Source: Lachnospiraceae bacterium
Lineage (GTDB): Bacteria; Bacillota; Clostridia; Lachnospirales; Lachnospiraceae
NCBI GenBank assembly: GCA_021199475.1
Contig: JAJQHZ010000020.1
Span: forward strand, 1 to 45,989
Length of the DNA: 45,989 bases
Direction: 5' to 3'
Shown: positions 7,494-16,038 of the stretch, piece after piece
Layout: every line of letters starts with the position of its first letter
How positions within the stretch are numbered: position 1 is the first letter of the stretch
Program-made: the position numbers and the translations under genes
Notes under the pieces: generated by a model
Databases searched by the model: none
Seen by the model: only the letters and a program-made list of their open reading frames with translations
Told to the model about the DNA's origin: nothing

Positions 7494-8476
7494 GAATCAG
7501 CATCCACCTTATCAAATTCCCGCCAGAACCGCAGCAGTTCTTCCTCATACCGCTCCGGCTCAAGCTGATACCCCTGACAGTGTCCGGCATCCGGTATGAT
7601 CAGCAGCCGTTTCGGGGCGGCACAGGCTTTGTAATTCTCATAAGTCATTTCAATCGGCACAAAGGTATCCGCCGTCCCATGGATAAACAGCACTGGTGTC
7701 CTGCATTCCTGCATGGCCTGTGTGCTCGAATATTCATCCGCGTGGTAACCAATCCGTTCCACGGCCAGCTTATCCACGTACTTCTCCATCAGTTTATAGT
7801 TGTAGTGCATATTATTTTCTGCTACATATTTCCACTCGTCCCGCGGCGAGGTATACCCTGAATCCGCAATAACCCCATGTACGTTATCCGGCAGACTCTC
7901 CCCTGCAGTCATTAATACAGTTGCTGCACCCATGGAAAAACCAAAGAGATAAATCGGAAAACAGGCGAAATCCTGCTCATTCACCCAGTCGATCCAGTCC
8001 AGAACGTCATATCGTTCCAACAGCCCAAAGCCAATATATTTGCCGCCGCTCGCTCCGTGCGCACGCTGTTCAATGTACAGGACATTGCAGCCATTTTCAT
8101 AGAGAAAATCTGCAATCAGGCCGAACCTTCCTGTCCATGAAGCTCTCCATCCATGCACCGCAATAATCGTTCTTTTCGGGCTTTCAGCCAAATGAAGATG
8201 CCCGATCAGGCGAATACCGTCATGCGCAGTGATTTCTACTGTCTGGCAGACACTATCCCGAAACCGCTCTGCCGCTGCGTCTTTCTGTTTTTCCAGTTCC
8301 TGTTCCTTTGAAGAACCAGGGGCTGCCTGCATCAAAAGCGCCTGCTGTTCTGTCAGCTCCCTGTTCATAGCCATGTCAGCCATGTTCCTCGCTGTGTTAT
8401 GCACAGTTCTCACGGCGGCTGTACCGACAGCCGCACCTGCTGCAACTGCGAACAATCTCCTTGTTCCTTTTTTCAT
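7490..8476 (-). CDS. Alpha/beta hydrolase, membrane-associated
   Basis: A 328-residue serine hydrolase of the alpha/beta fold. The nucleophile elbow GFSMGAA lies near residue 180, the acid is in the FIHGTADTF strand near 272 and the histidine in DAGHCQGY near 297. The oxyanion region HGWRAS is near 128. An alanine-rich N-terminal stretch may be a signal anchor. Family members act as esterases, lipases or peptidases on small substrates; the downstream PAP2 and PlsY-like genes make a lipid substrate plausible, which is inference. It is the first gene of this operon. Confidence 0.85.
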   Translation of the reverse strand: MKKGTRRLFAVAAGAAVGTAAVRTVHNTARNMADMAMNRELTEQQALLMQAAPGSSKEQELEKQKDAAAERFRDSVCQTVEITAHDGIRLIGHLHLAESPKRTIIAVHGWRASWTGRFGLIADFLYENGCNVLYIEQRAHGASGGKYIGFGLLERYDVLDWIDWVNEQDFACFPIYLFGFSMGAATVLMTAGESLPDNVHGVIADSGYTSPRDEWKYVAENNMHYNYKLMEKYVDKLAVERIGYHADEYSSTQAMQECRTPVLFIHGTADTFVPIEMTYENYKACAAPKRLLIIPDAGHCQGYQLEPERYEEELLRFWREFDKVDADS

Positions 8477-8723
8477 TCTCTGCCATCTTCCTTCAAAATC
8501 GCAATAACCTCAATACATATTTTATTGTGTCCCAATTCTTTTGTTATGCAATCCTACCACAAAACTTCTCGTTCTTCCACAGACAAATCCAAATTAATGC
8601 GCAATCAGCAGCACGCAACCATGGCATTATTTCAAATCGAGTACGAGGCGGCTTGTCGGCTCCTACTCGCCGCGCCGGCCGCTGGCAGCAAAGCTGCCAG
8701 AATTCCATGCGCGGCCGTGTGCA
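8477..8723. other. Candidate ICE/host junction region with GC-rich hairpins
   Basis: No gene is seen between the hydrolase start and the ICE terminator. From about 8641 the DNA becomes strongly GC-rich and self-complementary. It includes a perfect 8-bp hairpin (CTGGCAGC, AAA, GCTGCCAG at 8682-8700) and CGAGTA/TACTCG repeats just before it. This is where the ICE cargo stops and host-like genes begin, so the attachment site may be near. No att repeat can be shown without the other end. Confidence 0.35.
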
Positions 8724-8774
8724 TAAAAAAAGCCCGCAACCGTCGAAGCAGAAGATTTTCGACAGCTGCGGGTT
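8724..8774 (-). terminator. Intrinsic terminator at the end of the ICE operon
   Basis: On the minus strand a long stem (AACCCGCAGCTGTCG paired with CGACGGTTGCGGGCT) is followed by eight T residues. It lies about 40 bases after the last ICE gene and closes the minus-strand gene series. Confidence 0.88.
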
Positions 8775-8813
8775 ATGCACCGACATTTTCTATTTTCTTT
8801 TCTGCTGATGGAA

Positions 8814-9365
8814 TCAGCCACGAGCTTCCTGCAGGAACATCTCACATAATTTGCGCATCTCATCTGTTGTCCATCCATCCCTGAGTAAGATAAGGAGCTG
8901 TTCCTCTCCCATCCCCTTTTCAATCGCATAATCAATGATTCCCGTCTGTTCTTCATTCAGCCGCACTTCCTGCAGCCGTCTGACCAAAGTCTGCTTCCCA
9001 CCTCTTCCATCTTGCAGCGCATTCCTGCCGATAGCTATTTCCTGATGGTTAATGTCGGCATTTGTTTTTTCATTTCCTCCAAGTGCCTCCCTCAGCTGCC
9101 GGTTTTCCTGCAATACTGCTTCATTTTCTTCATACCTCTGCTGCAGTTCTGAAGAATGTTGCTGCAGCCATTGCCTGACTTCCTCCTCGCTGATGTTGCT
9201 GTCAGCATCCTTTTTTCGTCTGTCCAGTTCTGAAAGATCAAGTGAAAGAAGCTGTTCAGGCTCCAGACGAATGATTACTGCTTCGCCTTGCTCTTCCAGC
9301 TTATAAAAATATTCCATATCTTTTTCCGTCAGATATTTTATTTCCTGCACGATATCCGCTCCCAT
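8814..9365 (-). CDS. ICE protein of unknown function, charged, helical
   Basis: A 183-residue, glutamate-rich protein with no recognised domain. The N-terminal half is predicted helical and charged, with a coiled-coil-like stretch at about residues 75-105. The last 45 residues (EEQTGIIDYAIEKGMG and onward) form a helical repeat resembling the C-terminal end of the coiled-coil protein at 28433-30139, so the two may share a binding module. It is the last gene of the ICE series. The start is uncertain: a better ribosome site (GGGAGAGG) stands before ATGs at 9399 and 9393, but these are in another frame that ends after about 30 codons. A frameshift near the start is possible. Confidence 0.6.
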   Translation of the reverse strand: MGADIVQEIKYLTEKDMEYFYKLEEQGEAVIIRLEPEQLLSLDLSELDRRKKDADSNISEEEVRQWLQQHSSELQQRYEENEAVLQENRQLREALGGNEKTNADINHQEIAIGRNALQDGRGGKQTLVRRLQEVRLNEEQTGIIDYAIEKGMGEEQLLILLRDGWTTDEMRKLCEMFLQEARG

Positions 9366-9422
9366 CTGTTCGTAAATCTGTTTTCACTTTCATTGTCATC
9401 GCCTCTCCCATCTGCCCGGATG

Positions 9423-9893
9423 TTATCGACCTGTCCTTTTCCGCTTACGCGAATCTTCCATCCTGTTCGCTTCTCTGGTTTCCTTATTATTTTTGCTGTA
9501 TTGCTGAAGATGGCGTTCCACGCCGGCGGGATCAAATTCCTTTAAACGATCCATGTCAAACGCCACCTTCGCATACTTCCCATAACCCGAATAGCCTACT
9601 TCCGGAAGAACTGTCCCAAGCCTATTCTTCTGGATAAATGCCAGTAGGCTTTTTGACATGTCACCGTTGATATAGGCCTCGTTCGATTTTAATGGAACCA
9701 TATCACTGACAGGAAGATTGACCGTCATATCTCCAAACGGCTCCAGGCCGTACTCCGTCCTGCAAATCAATCCCACATAAAGACTGTTATTGTTCATATA
9801 AGAGGCCACTCGCAATGAAACCTCTTCCTGTCCAAACTGCCAGTCAAATTCCAGCGTTTTCTTTTCACTCAATAGTATCATCCTCGCTTTCAT
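9423..9893 (-). CDS. DUF4313-family ICE protein
   Basis: A 156-residue soluble protein that matches the DUF4313 family from Clostridial conjugative elements: a beta-rich body with the recognisable stretch LYVGLICRTEYGLEPFGDMT, then a conserved YINGDMSK segment and a basic C-terminal tail. Its function is unknown. It directly follows the coupling protein gene, a usual place for this family. The first ATG (9893) is taken, though a TTG seven codons in has a slightly better spaced GAGG. Confidence 0.75.
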   Translation of the reverse strand: MKARMILLSEKKTLEFDWQFGQEEVSLRVASYMNNNSLYVGLICRTEYGLEPFGDMTVNLPVSDMVPLKSNEAYINGDMSKSLLAFIQKNRLGTVLPEVGYSGYGKYAKVAFDMDRLKEFDPAGVERHLQQYSKNNKETREANRMEDSRKRKRTGR

Positions 9894-9926
9894 CCAAACA
9901 TTTTTCTATTCGCATTTGATCGGTTC

Positions 9927-11984
9927 TTACGTCATACGATTCAGCGGTGTAAAAATCTCTTTTATCACTTCTGAATCTACAAGGACTGCCTTCCCTTTGT
10001 AGGAATATCCTACTACCGGATGCTTTGTGAGGCGTCCCAGTCCTGTTTTTACCGGCACCGTATTCCGGGAAATAACCGGATACAGGATTTTATTCTGATA
10101 AATATATCCATCACCCACCGGAACAAGCTGGTTTTCCTCCCCATAATCCGACAGCTTTTTGAGTTCTTCGTAAGCGGTAGTATCCTCGAAGATTCCGAGA
10201 TAATTTTCCACCTGATAATACATGGATTCACATGGGTTCCCGCCGCCCTTCGGGCCATTAATGTAGAAGATGTCCCGGCCATCCTGCAGCCATTGCCTTT
10301 TCTTATGCTCGTAGGGGCCAAGTTTCATGGCGAGTTTATATTCCTCTTTCTCCGCCGTATGATACTTGTCATCGTAAATCGGATCGAAACCTTTGATAAA
10401 AATCAGACACTTCTTATTATCCACTTTCCGAACCTCGCTCGGATCAAGGATATCGCGCCCAAGCACATCATAATTCCGGCTGCTGGAGCCATGATTGCCA
10501 AGCGTCTCGCCGGATGATTTCTTATCAATCGTCGTCTTACCAAGCATCTCCGAAATGAATTTGTGCGTACTCTGTTCATTGCCGCCAAGATATACGAGAA
10601 TATCTGAATTTCCAGTAATACTCTCCCAACTATCTTTGAACAGGGTTTTCAGCTGCGCAAGGTTCTGAATGATGATATTACAGGAGATTTCGCGGCTCCG
10701 GCAAGTTGCCAGGCTTTCCAGAAATCCATCTGGCAAGGCGCAATTTGCAAATTCATCCATCCATAATGCAACAGGAACAGGTAAACGACCACCACCGAAC
10801 TTGTGGTCAGCGATATAATAGAGTTCCTGAAAGATCTGGCTGTAGAGCATTCCTACCAGAAAGTTGTAGGATTTGTCATTGTCCGGTATTACGCAAAACA
10901 ACGCCACCTTCCGGTCCGGATTCTCATAAACACCCTCGCCCATCGCCGGGATATCGATGTCATCATTGTCCATGATGCGAAGGACTTTCGGGTTCTGCAG
11001 ATACGCCAGACGCGCATTCGCGGAGATGATAATCGAACGGATCGTATCAGCCGCGCCGGTACAGACTTTTTTGTAAGTGATCAGTGCCGGATGGTCTTCC
11101 GGAAGCTGGTACATCAGGTCATCCAGTTCCGAGTGATTTTCCTCATCATCGGATACCTTCGCCTTGTTCAGCAGTTCCAGCACGCCCCGGAAGTTCGGAG
11201 TCCTGCCCTGTTTCGGAAATTCATACCAGACGTACAGAAAGATCGCCTGCAGAAGCATCGATTCCGAGCGCTCCCAGAACGGGTCATTCGGCGTCGAGCC
11301 TTTCGGTGTCGTATTCGCGATCAGATTCGTGATCAACTTCGTCACATCCTCGTCGCAGCGGATGTAGACAAAAGGATTGTATCCGTCCGAGGCATCCATA
11401 TCAACCAGGTTCAGGACAATCACCTTGTATCCCATCATCTCAAGGTAATTCCCAATATCCCTGAGCAACTCTCCCTTTGGGTCAGTAAACACAAATGAAG
11501 TATAACCCGCATTATATGCATTTGCTTTCACAACATAGAAGGTTTTACCGGACCCGGAGCCTCCGATGATTACCGTATTGTTATTCAGGGCTGTCAGCCT
11601 TGAGTTCATACTGATGCGGATATGCTCGGAGATGATTTTATTTTTCCGGTCATCCTTATCCATCAGCTTTTTATTAATCTCTTTTGGCGTGGCGAGCCGG
11701 CCGGAGCCATATTCACGCCCCGGCATATAATTACGCCGGTTGCTTATATCATAGGCAAGAATGATTAGCCAAATCAGGAGAGCCACCAGCACCGTCCTGG
11801 ATGTGATCGGTGTAATCTGGATCGGCATCGGATGCGTCAACACTTCCTGCAGCAATGCAGTCAGATTATCCAGGCTGATCTCCTGCCCATAGAGCATCCC
11901 AAGGCAATAGCCAACATACAGGGCAACTACAAGCAAAAAAAGAAAGAAACCATAGTTCGGCTTCTTTTTATTCAACATATCCAA
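9927..11984 (-). CDS. VirD4/TraG-type T4SS coupling protein
   Basis: The coupling protein is a membrane ATPase that recruits the relaxase-DNA complex and feeds it to the secretion channel. The 685-residue protein has two N-terminal membrane spans (about residues 11-32 and 63-80), Walker A GGSGSGKTFYV near 140 followed by FTDPKGELLRD, and Walker B LWMDEFANC near 410 followed by the TraG motif with CRSREISCNIIIQNLAQ. All motifs look intact. It directly follows the PcfB gene; in enterococcal systems PcfB-type proteins help dock the relaxosome onto this ATPase. Confidence 0.95.
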   Translation of the reverse strand: MDMLNKKKPNYGFFLFLLVVALYVGYCLGMLYGQEISLDNLTALLQEVLTHPMPIQITPITSRTVLVALLIWLIILAYDISNRRNYMPGREYGSGRLATPKEINKKLMDKDDRKNKIISEHIRISMNSRLTALNNNTVIIGGSGSGKTFYVVKANAYNAGYTSFVFTDPKGELLRDIGNYLEMMGYKVIVLNLVDMDASDGYNPFVYIRCDEDVTKLITNLIANTTPKGSTPNDPFWERSESMLLQAIFLYVWYEFPKQGRTPNFRGVLELLNKAKVSDDEENHSELDDLMYQLPEDHPALITYKKVCTGAADTIRSIIISANARLAYLQNPKVLRIMDNDDIDIPAMGEGVYENPDRKVALFCVIPDNDKSYNFLVGMLYSQIFQELYYIADHKFGGGRLPVPVALWMDEFANCALPDGFLESLATCRSREISCNIIIQNLAQLKTLFKDSWESITGNSDILVYLGGNEQSTHKFISEMLGKTTIDKKSSGETLGNHGSSSRNYDVLGRDILDPSEVRKVDNKKCLIFIKGFDPIYDDKYHTAEKEEYKLAMKLGPYEHKKRQWLQDGRDIFYINGPKGGGNPCESMYYQVENYLGIFEDTTAYEELKKLSDYGEENQLVPVGDGYIYQNKILYPVISRNTVPVKTGLGRLTKHPVVGYSYKGKAVLVDSEVIKEIFTPLNRMT

Positions 11985-12000
11985 ATTTATTCACCCCTGT

Positions 12001-13635
12001 CTATCTCCTGGTTCGCGGCTTTACCGGTCTGGTGCGCTTCACCGCCGGATTCTTCTTTTGCCTTTCACGTCTGCTTTTTACCTGCGCGCGCTGCGGCTCC
12101 AATTCGGTTCTTTCCTGATTTTTCGGCACATCCATATCCCTGACAAAAGAGTGGGTTTCGGTATTGTACCTGTTCCGAACGTCTTCTCCATTTATTTTTT
12201 CCCTGGTAATGCTTCCTGAATCATCATTATAAAACACATCATATTCCCGATTGTCCTGCAACCGCACGGTCAGCGTTTTTCTGTCAGCGGAAAGCTCACA
12301 ATCCGAATAAGGAAATTCGACATAACGCTCTTTTCCGTCTTTAAAGAATGACACGTAATACGTGTCACGAAAGCCGAGCTCTCCCATGTCACCAATCGTA
12401 CCTGTAAGTGTAAGTTCTGAGATACCAGAACCTGCTGAAATAGGAATAGATGCTTCTTGTGATACCCGTGATTCTTGTTCTTGCGGTTTGAGCTCTTCCA
12501 AGTAGATTTCCGAATCTATTTCGCGGTCGGTCTCGGCAGTTCTTACAGCGCTGGAGACATCTGCTCTATCATCTGTTTTATTTTCATCTATTTTTCTTTC
12601 ACCCAATCCTCTGTTTTCTATACCAATTTCCACATCCAGCCCCCTGTTGTGTGCCAGATTTTTCAGCTGCTCATTCTCTGTCCGGATATCCGGCTTCTTC
12701 ATCGCCTCCGCCACTGCCAGACCGGAGGACAATTCCATAGCCCCATTCTTCATGTTGACCACCTGGTACATCTTTTCCATATAAATCGCCGCCCGATACG
12801 TGATACCGTTACCGGAAGCAAGCTGATACTGGTCTGATTTTGGAATGATCACCGTATGGATTCCGTCCGGCATCTCGTACATGGCCCATTTTTCGTGCCG
12901 CTTCAGCGGGGCTTTGGATATCCAGGAAATGTTTTCCTGTTCCGCCACCTGCTCATCATGGCGGACGAGGTTATACTGCACCATCGGTGATGTAAGCGGA
13001 AGTTCTGTATAATTCCTGACTGGTTCTCTGACCGGCTCCCGCCTCCTTCTCCAGGTACTTAGTGGCCACGCTGCCCGTGCAGTGCTCTCCTGCATAGTCA
13101 GATAGCCCGCCGTCTGCCGCACTCCGATCTGTTTCTGCTCCTGAATTACTTCATTTGCAGACCTGGATAATTCCTGCATTTCCGGCGTTTCCCGCCCATT
13201 TCGGTCTATCCCGCTTCTGGCATAGTCCTCCGCGCTGATCGGGCCGACCTTGACATCCCTGTATTTCCCGGCATTATGGTCAAGCAGGAACGCCTTGAAT
13301 TTTGCCGAGTCAGAGGGAGAGATCACATACTGGGTTCGCCCATCACCGCCGCACAGATCCGGCAGCCGCGCAAAAAGTATCCCATGGTCTTCCATTTCTT
13401 TTTCGATATGCTGCAGCAAAGCCCTGTCCTCCGTTGAAGCGTTGATGAACATAAAGTCATCACCCTTAATATTCCGGAAACGGTTGAGCGTCGTCGCGCC
13501 CTTCCACTTTGCCAGATAAATGGTATTCATCAGTTTCAGGATCATCATCGTCAGCTGTGTCGTTATTTTACCGATCCAGTACGCACTTTTCCCTGTGACA
13601 ATCACGATCTGGCAGGCGTCCTGTACTTCGCTCAT
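12001..13635 (-). CDS. PcfB-family (DUF3801) conjugation protein with long C-terminal extension
   Basis: The first 150 or so residues match PcfB/DUF3801: an N-terminal helix pair, a LYLAKWKG-type segment at 42-47, then a FMFINAS strand and an ARLPDLCGGDGRTQYV region. PcfB is a relaxase accessory factor that contacts the coupling protein. The remaining 390 residues are charged and of low similarity to anything I recognise, with a beta-rich segment near 425-485 and a very basic tail. At 544 residues it is much longer than a plain PcfB (about 150-200), so it appears to be a fused or extended version. Its ATG overlaps the stop of the SpoVG-like gene by four bases and it lies just before the coupling protein gene. 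Confidence 0.85.
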   Translation of the reverse strand: MSEVQDACQIVIVTGKSAYWIGKITTQLTMMILKLMNTIYLAKWKGATTLNRFRNIKGDDFMFINASTEDRALLQHIEKEMEDHGILFARLPDLCGGDGRTQYVISPSDSAKFKAFLLDHNAGKYRDVKVGPISAEDYARSGIDRNGRETPEMQELSRSANEVIQEQKQIGVRQTAGYLTMQESTARAAWPLSTWRRRREPVREPVRNYTELPLTSPMVQYNLVRHDEQVAEQENISWISKAPLKRHEKWAMYEMPDGIHTVIIPKSDQYQLASGNGITYRAAIYMEKMYQVVNMKNGAMELSSGLAVAEAMKKPDIRTENEQLKNLAHNRGLDVEIGIENRGLGERKIDENKTDDRADVSSAVRTAETDREIDSEIYLEELKPQEQESRVSQEASIPISAGSGISELTLTGTIGDMGELGFRDTYYVSFFKDGKERYVEFPYSDCELSADRKTLTVRLQDNREYDVFYNDDSGSITREKINGEDVRNRYNTETHSFVRDMDVPKNQERTELEPQRAQVKSRRERQKKNPAVKRTRPVKPRTRR

Positions 13636-14232
13636 AGGCTCTTCCCCCTCTGTTGCCGCGCTCTTGAAGAATAATTTTCTGTAATAGCTGACCGGTTTTT
13701 GATTTTCTCCGCATATGCCTCACTGACTTTCTGGCAGATGACACCATCGAAAAGGAAACCGCCAGTATCAATCAGGCTGTGCCATTTCTCGTCCTTATCA
13801 CCTTTATAGGACGGTTACAACAATCGAATTCCATAGGGATTATCCGCCTTGTAAATCTGGATATCCTTAATCGTGAAGGCATTCTCATATGTCAGCGTAG
13901 CATAGCCCAGCAAATCTTTTTTCACATAAACAGTCACAGAGACATCCAGCTGTGGCTCATAATTGTCCCGATCTATTGCATCTCTGATACTCCTTGTCAC
14001 TGCAAGGTCAATCTCCTTTTTCATTTCGCTGCTGACCTCAATCACATCCTTCCAGCCTTTCTCGCCTGTTTTCCTGCGCGGCAAAAAAAATAACGGGCTT
14101 TTCCGTCCCGTCATTCTGCTTAATAAGCCGGACAATGACTTCCTGAATAATAAACAGGCCGTCTATCGTCACCGTCCCAGCTGCCATAATCCCATTCTTT
14201 TCAATGATCTTCATATCCGCCTGAATGTCCAT
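13632..14232 (-). pseudogene. Two-domain SpoVG-like protein gene with a frameshift and an in-frame stop
   Basis: SpoVG is a small RNA- or DNA-binding regulator. Two SpoVG-like domains can be read here in series. The first (about residues 1-85) includes AAGTVTIDGLFIIQEV, then PRRKTGEKGWKDVIEV in another frame. The break falls at a run of eight T residues (minus strand; 14083-14090). Removing one T rejoins the domain. The second (about 100-175) includes YATLTYENAFTIKDIQIYKA, reaches a TAA at 13815-13817, and continues in the same frame with PSYKGDKDEKWHSLID to a TGA overlapping the PcfB start. The TAA replaces the residue before the family's conserved PSxK. Repaired, the protein would be 199 residues. 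The start at 14232 follows GGGAGG. Confidence 0.75.
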
Positions 14233-14518
14233 TACCGTCTCCACCTCCCAGTTCGGATACTCCTATGATGCAGGAAAAATACTCTGCAGCCTCCTTCGGA
14301 GAAATCGTTTCAAAATAATCCACGCCATACTTCCGCTCAATAAACGGCTGCAAAAGCTTATCAAACTTCACCGTCCACGCCGCCTGCTTCTTCTCCCGCT
14401 TTTCCTTCATCCGTTTCTTCAGTTCCGTGTCCTTTTCCCTCAGCTTTTTCAGCTGCTCTTCCGCTTTTTGTATCTGTCCCGCCAGCTTCTCCTGCTGTTT
14501 CTCCATTTCCATTTTCAT
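14201..14518 (-). CDS. Small coiled-coil ICE protein
   Basis: A 105-residue protein whose first 45 residues are almost wholly Lys/Glu/Gln heptads (coiled coil). A compact C-terminal segment (FIERKYGVDYFETISPKEAA) follows. Similar short proteins occur beside SpoVG-like genes in Clostridial ICEs, but I cannot assign a function. The 3' end overlaps the start of the SpoVG-like gene by about 30 bases, so translation may be coupled. Its own ribosome site (GAGAGGGG) is close to the ATG. Confidence 0.65.
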   Translation of the reverse strand: MKMEMEKQQEKLAGQIQKAEEQLKKLREKDTELKKRMKEKREKKQAAWTVKFDKLLQPFIERKYGVDYFETISPKEAAEYFSCIIGVSELGGGDGNGHSGGYEDH

Positions 14519-14600
14519 CGTCCCCTCTCAGTTATCAGGGGAGACTGAAAATCCAATCTTCCCCTGATCGCTTACCATAGCCTTTGGTATTGCAATACTG

Positions 14601-15755
14601 CTATCTCCCTGCGTGTTTCTTCATCGTTCTTCTCTGCTGCTCTGTTTTTACCGCCTGTGAAAGTACGTCTCCACCCGCCACTGAGCGCGAATTATTGCAA
14701 ATATCATCCGTCAGCCCCAGTGTTTCCGGCTTTAATACCTCGTCTTTCTTTACCTCCAGGAGCTTATAGTCCTGCGCAAGGGACGGTGCATACAGTATTT
14801 TGCTGGCAGGATCATACTCATGGACAAAATCCGAAAGTTGTTCGTCCGGATTCACAACTTCAGCGTTCACGCTTTCTATGATCTCGTCTATCTCCCTGTC
14901 TGCAAAATCCGCATTCTTCGGGAAAATCAATATTTCATGTACGGAAGATGGGATAATATAAAACCCATTCGGACACATGGCGGATACCTGATCCAGCACT
15001 CCCGGGTAGAACAGGGTGCCGGCTCCTCGAAAAACTTCCTCATTCGACAATACAATAAGCCCACTGTTACCAATTCCCATATCAGGCATGAAATCTGACG
15101 ACACATCCGTTGTGGGAATTCCAAGCATTTTCTGCATTACACTGCCCAAATCACTTATTTGTGCAGGATAGCGCTCCATTGAATTTTTTATAGCCTGAAT
15201 GTGGAGTTCTTCAGTTGTTACCCCGTAACGCGCTTTCATCTCATTCGTAATCGGGATTGAGAAACTTGCGTTCTCTTCCCTCCCCATCTCGATTTTATAA
15301 ATTGCTGCAATATCCCCCATTTTGCAATGCGGGCGGTGGGCAAGCATCTCCGCATTTTTCGTGCATCCCGCTGTATCCAGGATAATGTTTTCTTTCGCAT
15401 CATCCCAGTTTTCCACCATTCTTCTCATATCTGGAAGGCTGCTTTTGTCAAATGCCGGATTTTCTCTCTTTGACGCATCGTGCTGAACCTGAAGATCAGA
15501 AATCTGGTTCATCAGCTGCGGCAGTTCCCTGCCTTCCTGGTAAAGGGTATAAAAATCATCCAGATAGATCACAGGTGCAAAATTCTCATCAGGCGCTTTA
15601 ATGGTAAACGCCATTTTCGGCCCGACTGCCTTGTAGGTTTCGGAAATATCAATATCCCATTCCTGATAAGATTCTGGAAGGTAGGCTTTTATATTCGTCT
15701 CCACATATTCACAGAATCCGTTTAAATCCATGCCTTCATTAATTCGGTCACTCAT
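14601..15755 (-). CDS. DUF5688-family ICE protein
   Basis: A 384-residue soluble protein resembling the DUF5688 family found in Firmicute mobile elements. The N-terminus has the family pattern around FCEYVETNIKAYLPESYQ and VIYLDDFYTLYQEG. A long middle region contains FYIIPSSVHEILIFP near residue 245. Function is unknown. The ATG at 15755 is preceded by AAGGAG and overlaps the end of the upstream small gene by eight bases, indicating one operon. Confidence 0.78.
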   Translation of the reverse strand: MSDRINEGMDLNGFCEYVETNIKAYLPESYQEWDIDISETYKAVGPKMAFTIKAPDENFAPVIYLDDFYTLYQEGRELPQLMNQISDLQVQHDASKRENPAFDKSSLPDMRRMVENWDDAKENIILDTAGCTKNAEMLAHRPHCKMGDIAAIYKIEMGREENASFSIPITNEMKARYGVTTEELHIQAIKNSMERYPAQISDLGSVMQKMLGIPTTDVSSDFMPDMGIGNSGLIVLSNEEVFRGAGTLFYPGVLDQVSAMCPNGFYIIPSSVHEILIFPKNADFADREIDEIIESVNAEVVNPDEQLSDFVHEYDPASKILYAPSLAQDYKLLEVKKDEVLKPETLGLTDDICNNSRSVAGGDVLSQAVKTEQQRRTMKKHAGR

Positions 15756-16020
15756 AGTCTTCTTCTCCTTCCGCTGATCGATCCGAATGGATTGATTTTC
15801 TGATTGTATCTCCAGACGTTTCTCTTCCGATTGGGTGGTCTCCCTGCCCCTCCGATTTTTCCGGTCCGAAGGTTTGTCTGGCTGCTTCTTTTGAATTTTC
15901 CGATTTACCTTCCTTCTCCAAATTCATGTGTTCCTGCTGTATTTTCATCAACGCATCCGAATATGCATAAAATCTGGTCTCCCGCTTCACTGTTTTCTCT
16001 TTAAATTCACAAATAATCAT
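15748..16020 (-). CDS. Small hydrophilic ICE protein
   Basis: A 90-residue, strongly charged protein with no recognised domain. The start (MIICEFKEKT) follows a good GGAGG site seven bases away, and the stop overlaps the DUF5688 start, which supports it being real. The second half is Glu/Ser/Gly-rich and probably disordered. No function can be suggested. Confidence 0.6.
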   Translation of the reverse strand: MIICEFKEKTVKRETRFYAYSDALMKIQQEHMNLEKEGKSENSKEAARQTFGPEKSEGQGDHPIGRETSGDTIRKSIHSDRSAEGEEDYE

Positions 16021-16038
16021 ATTGCATCCTCCTGCTTT

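Noticed and set aside
13568-13771. 67-codon minus-strand frame between the SpoVG-like and PcfB genes
   Set aside because: The same bases encode the in-frame C-terminal end of the second SpoVG-like domain, which fits the family better.
14083-14090. Programmed -1 ribosomal frameshift at the eight-T tract
   Set aside because: Joining the two SpoVG halves needs the equivalent of one base removed (+1 or -2), not a -1 shift, and a second stop follows anyway. Transcriptional slippage or mutation is more likely.
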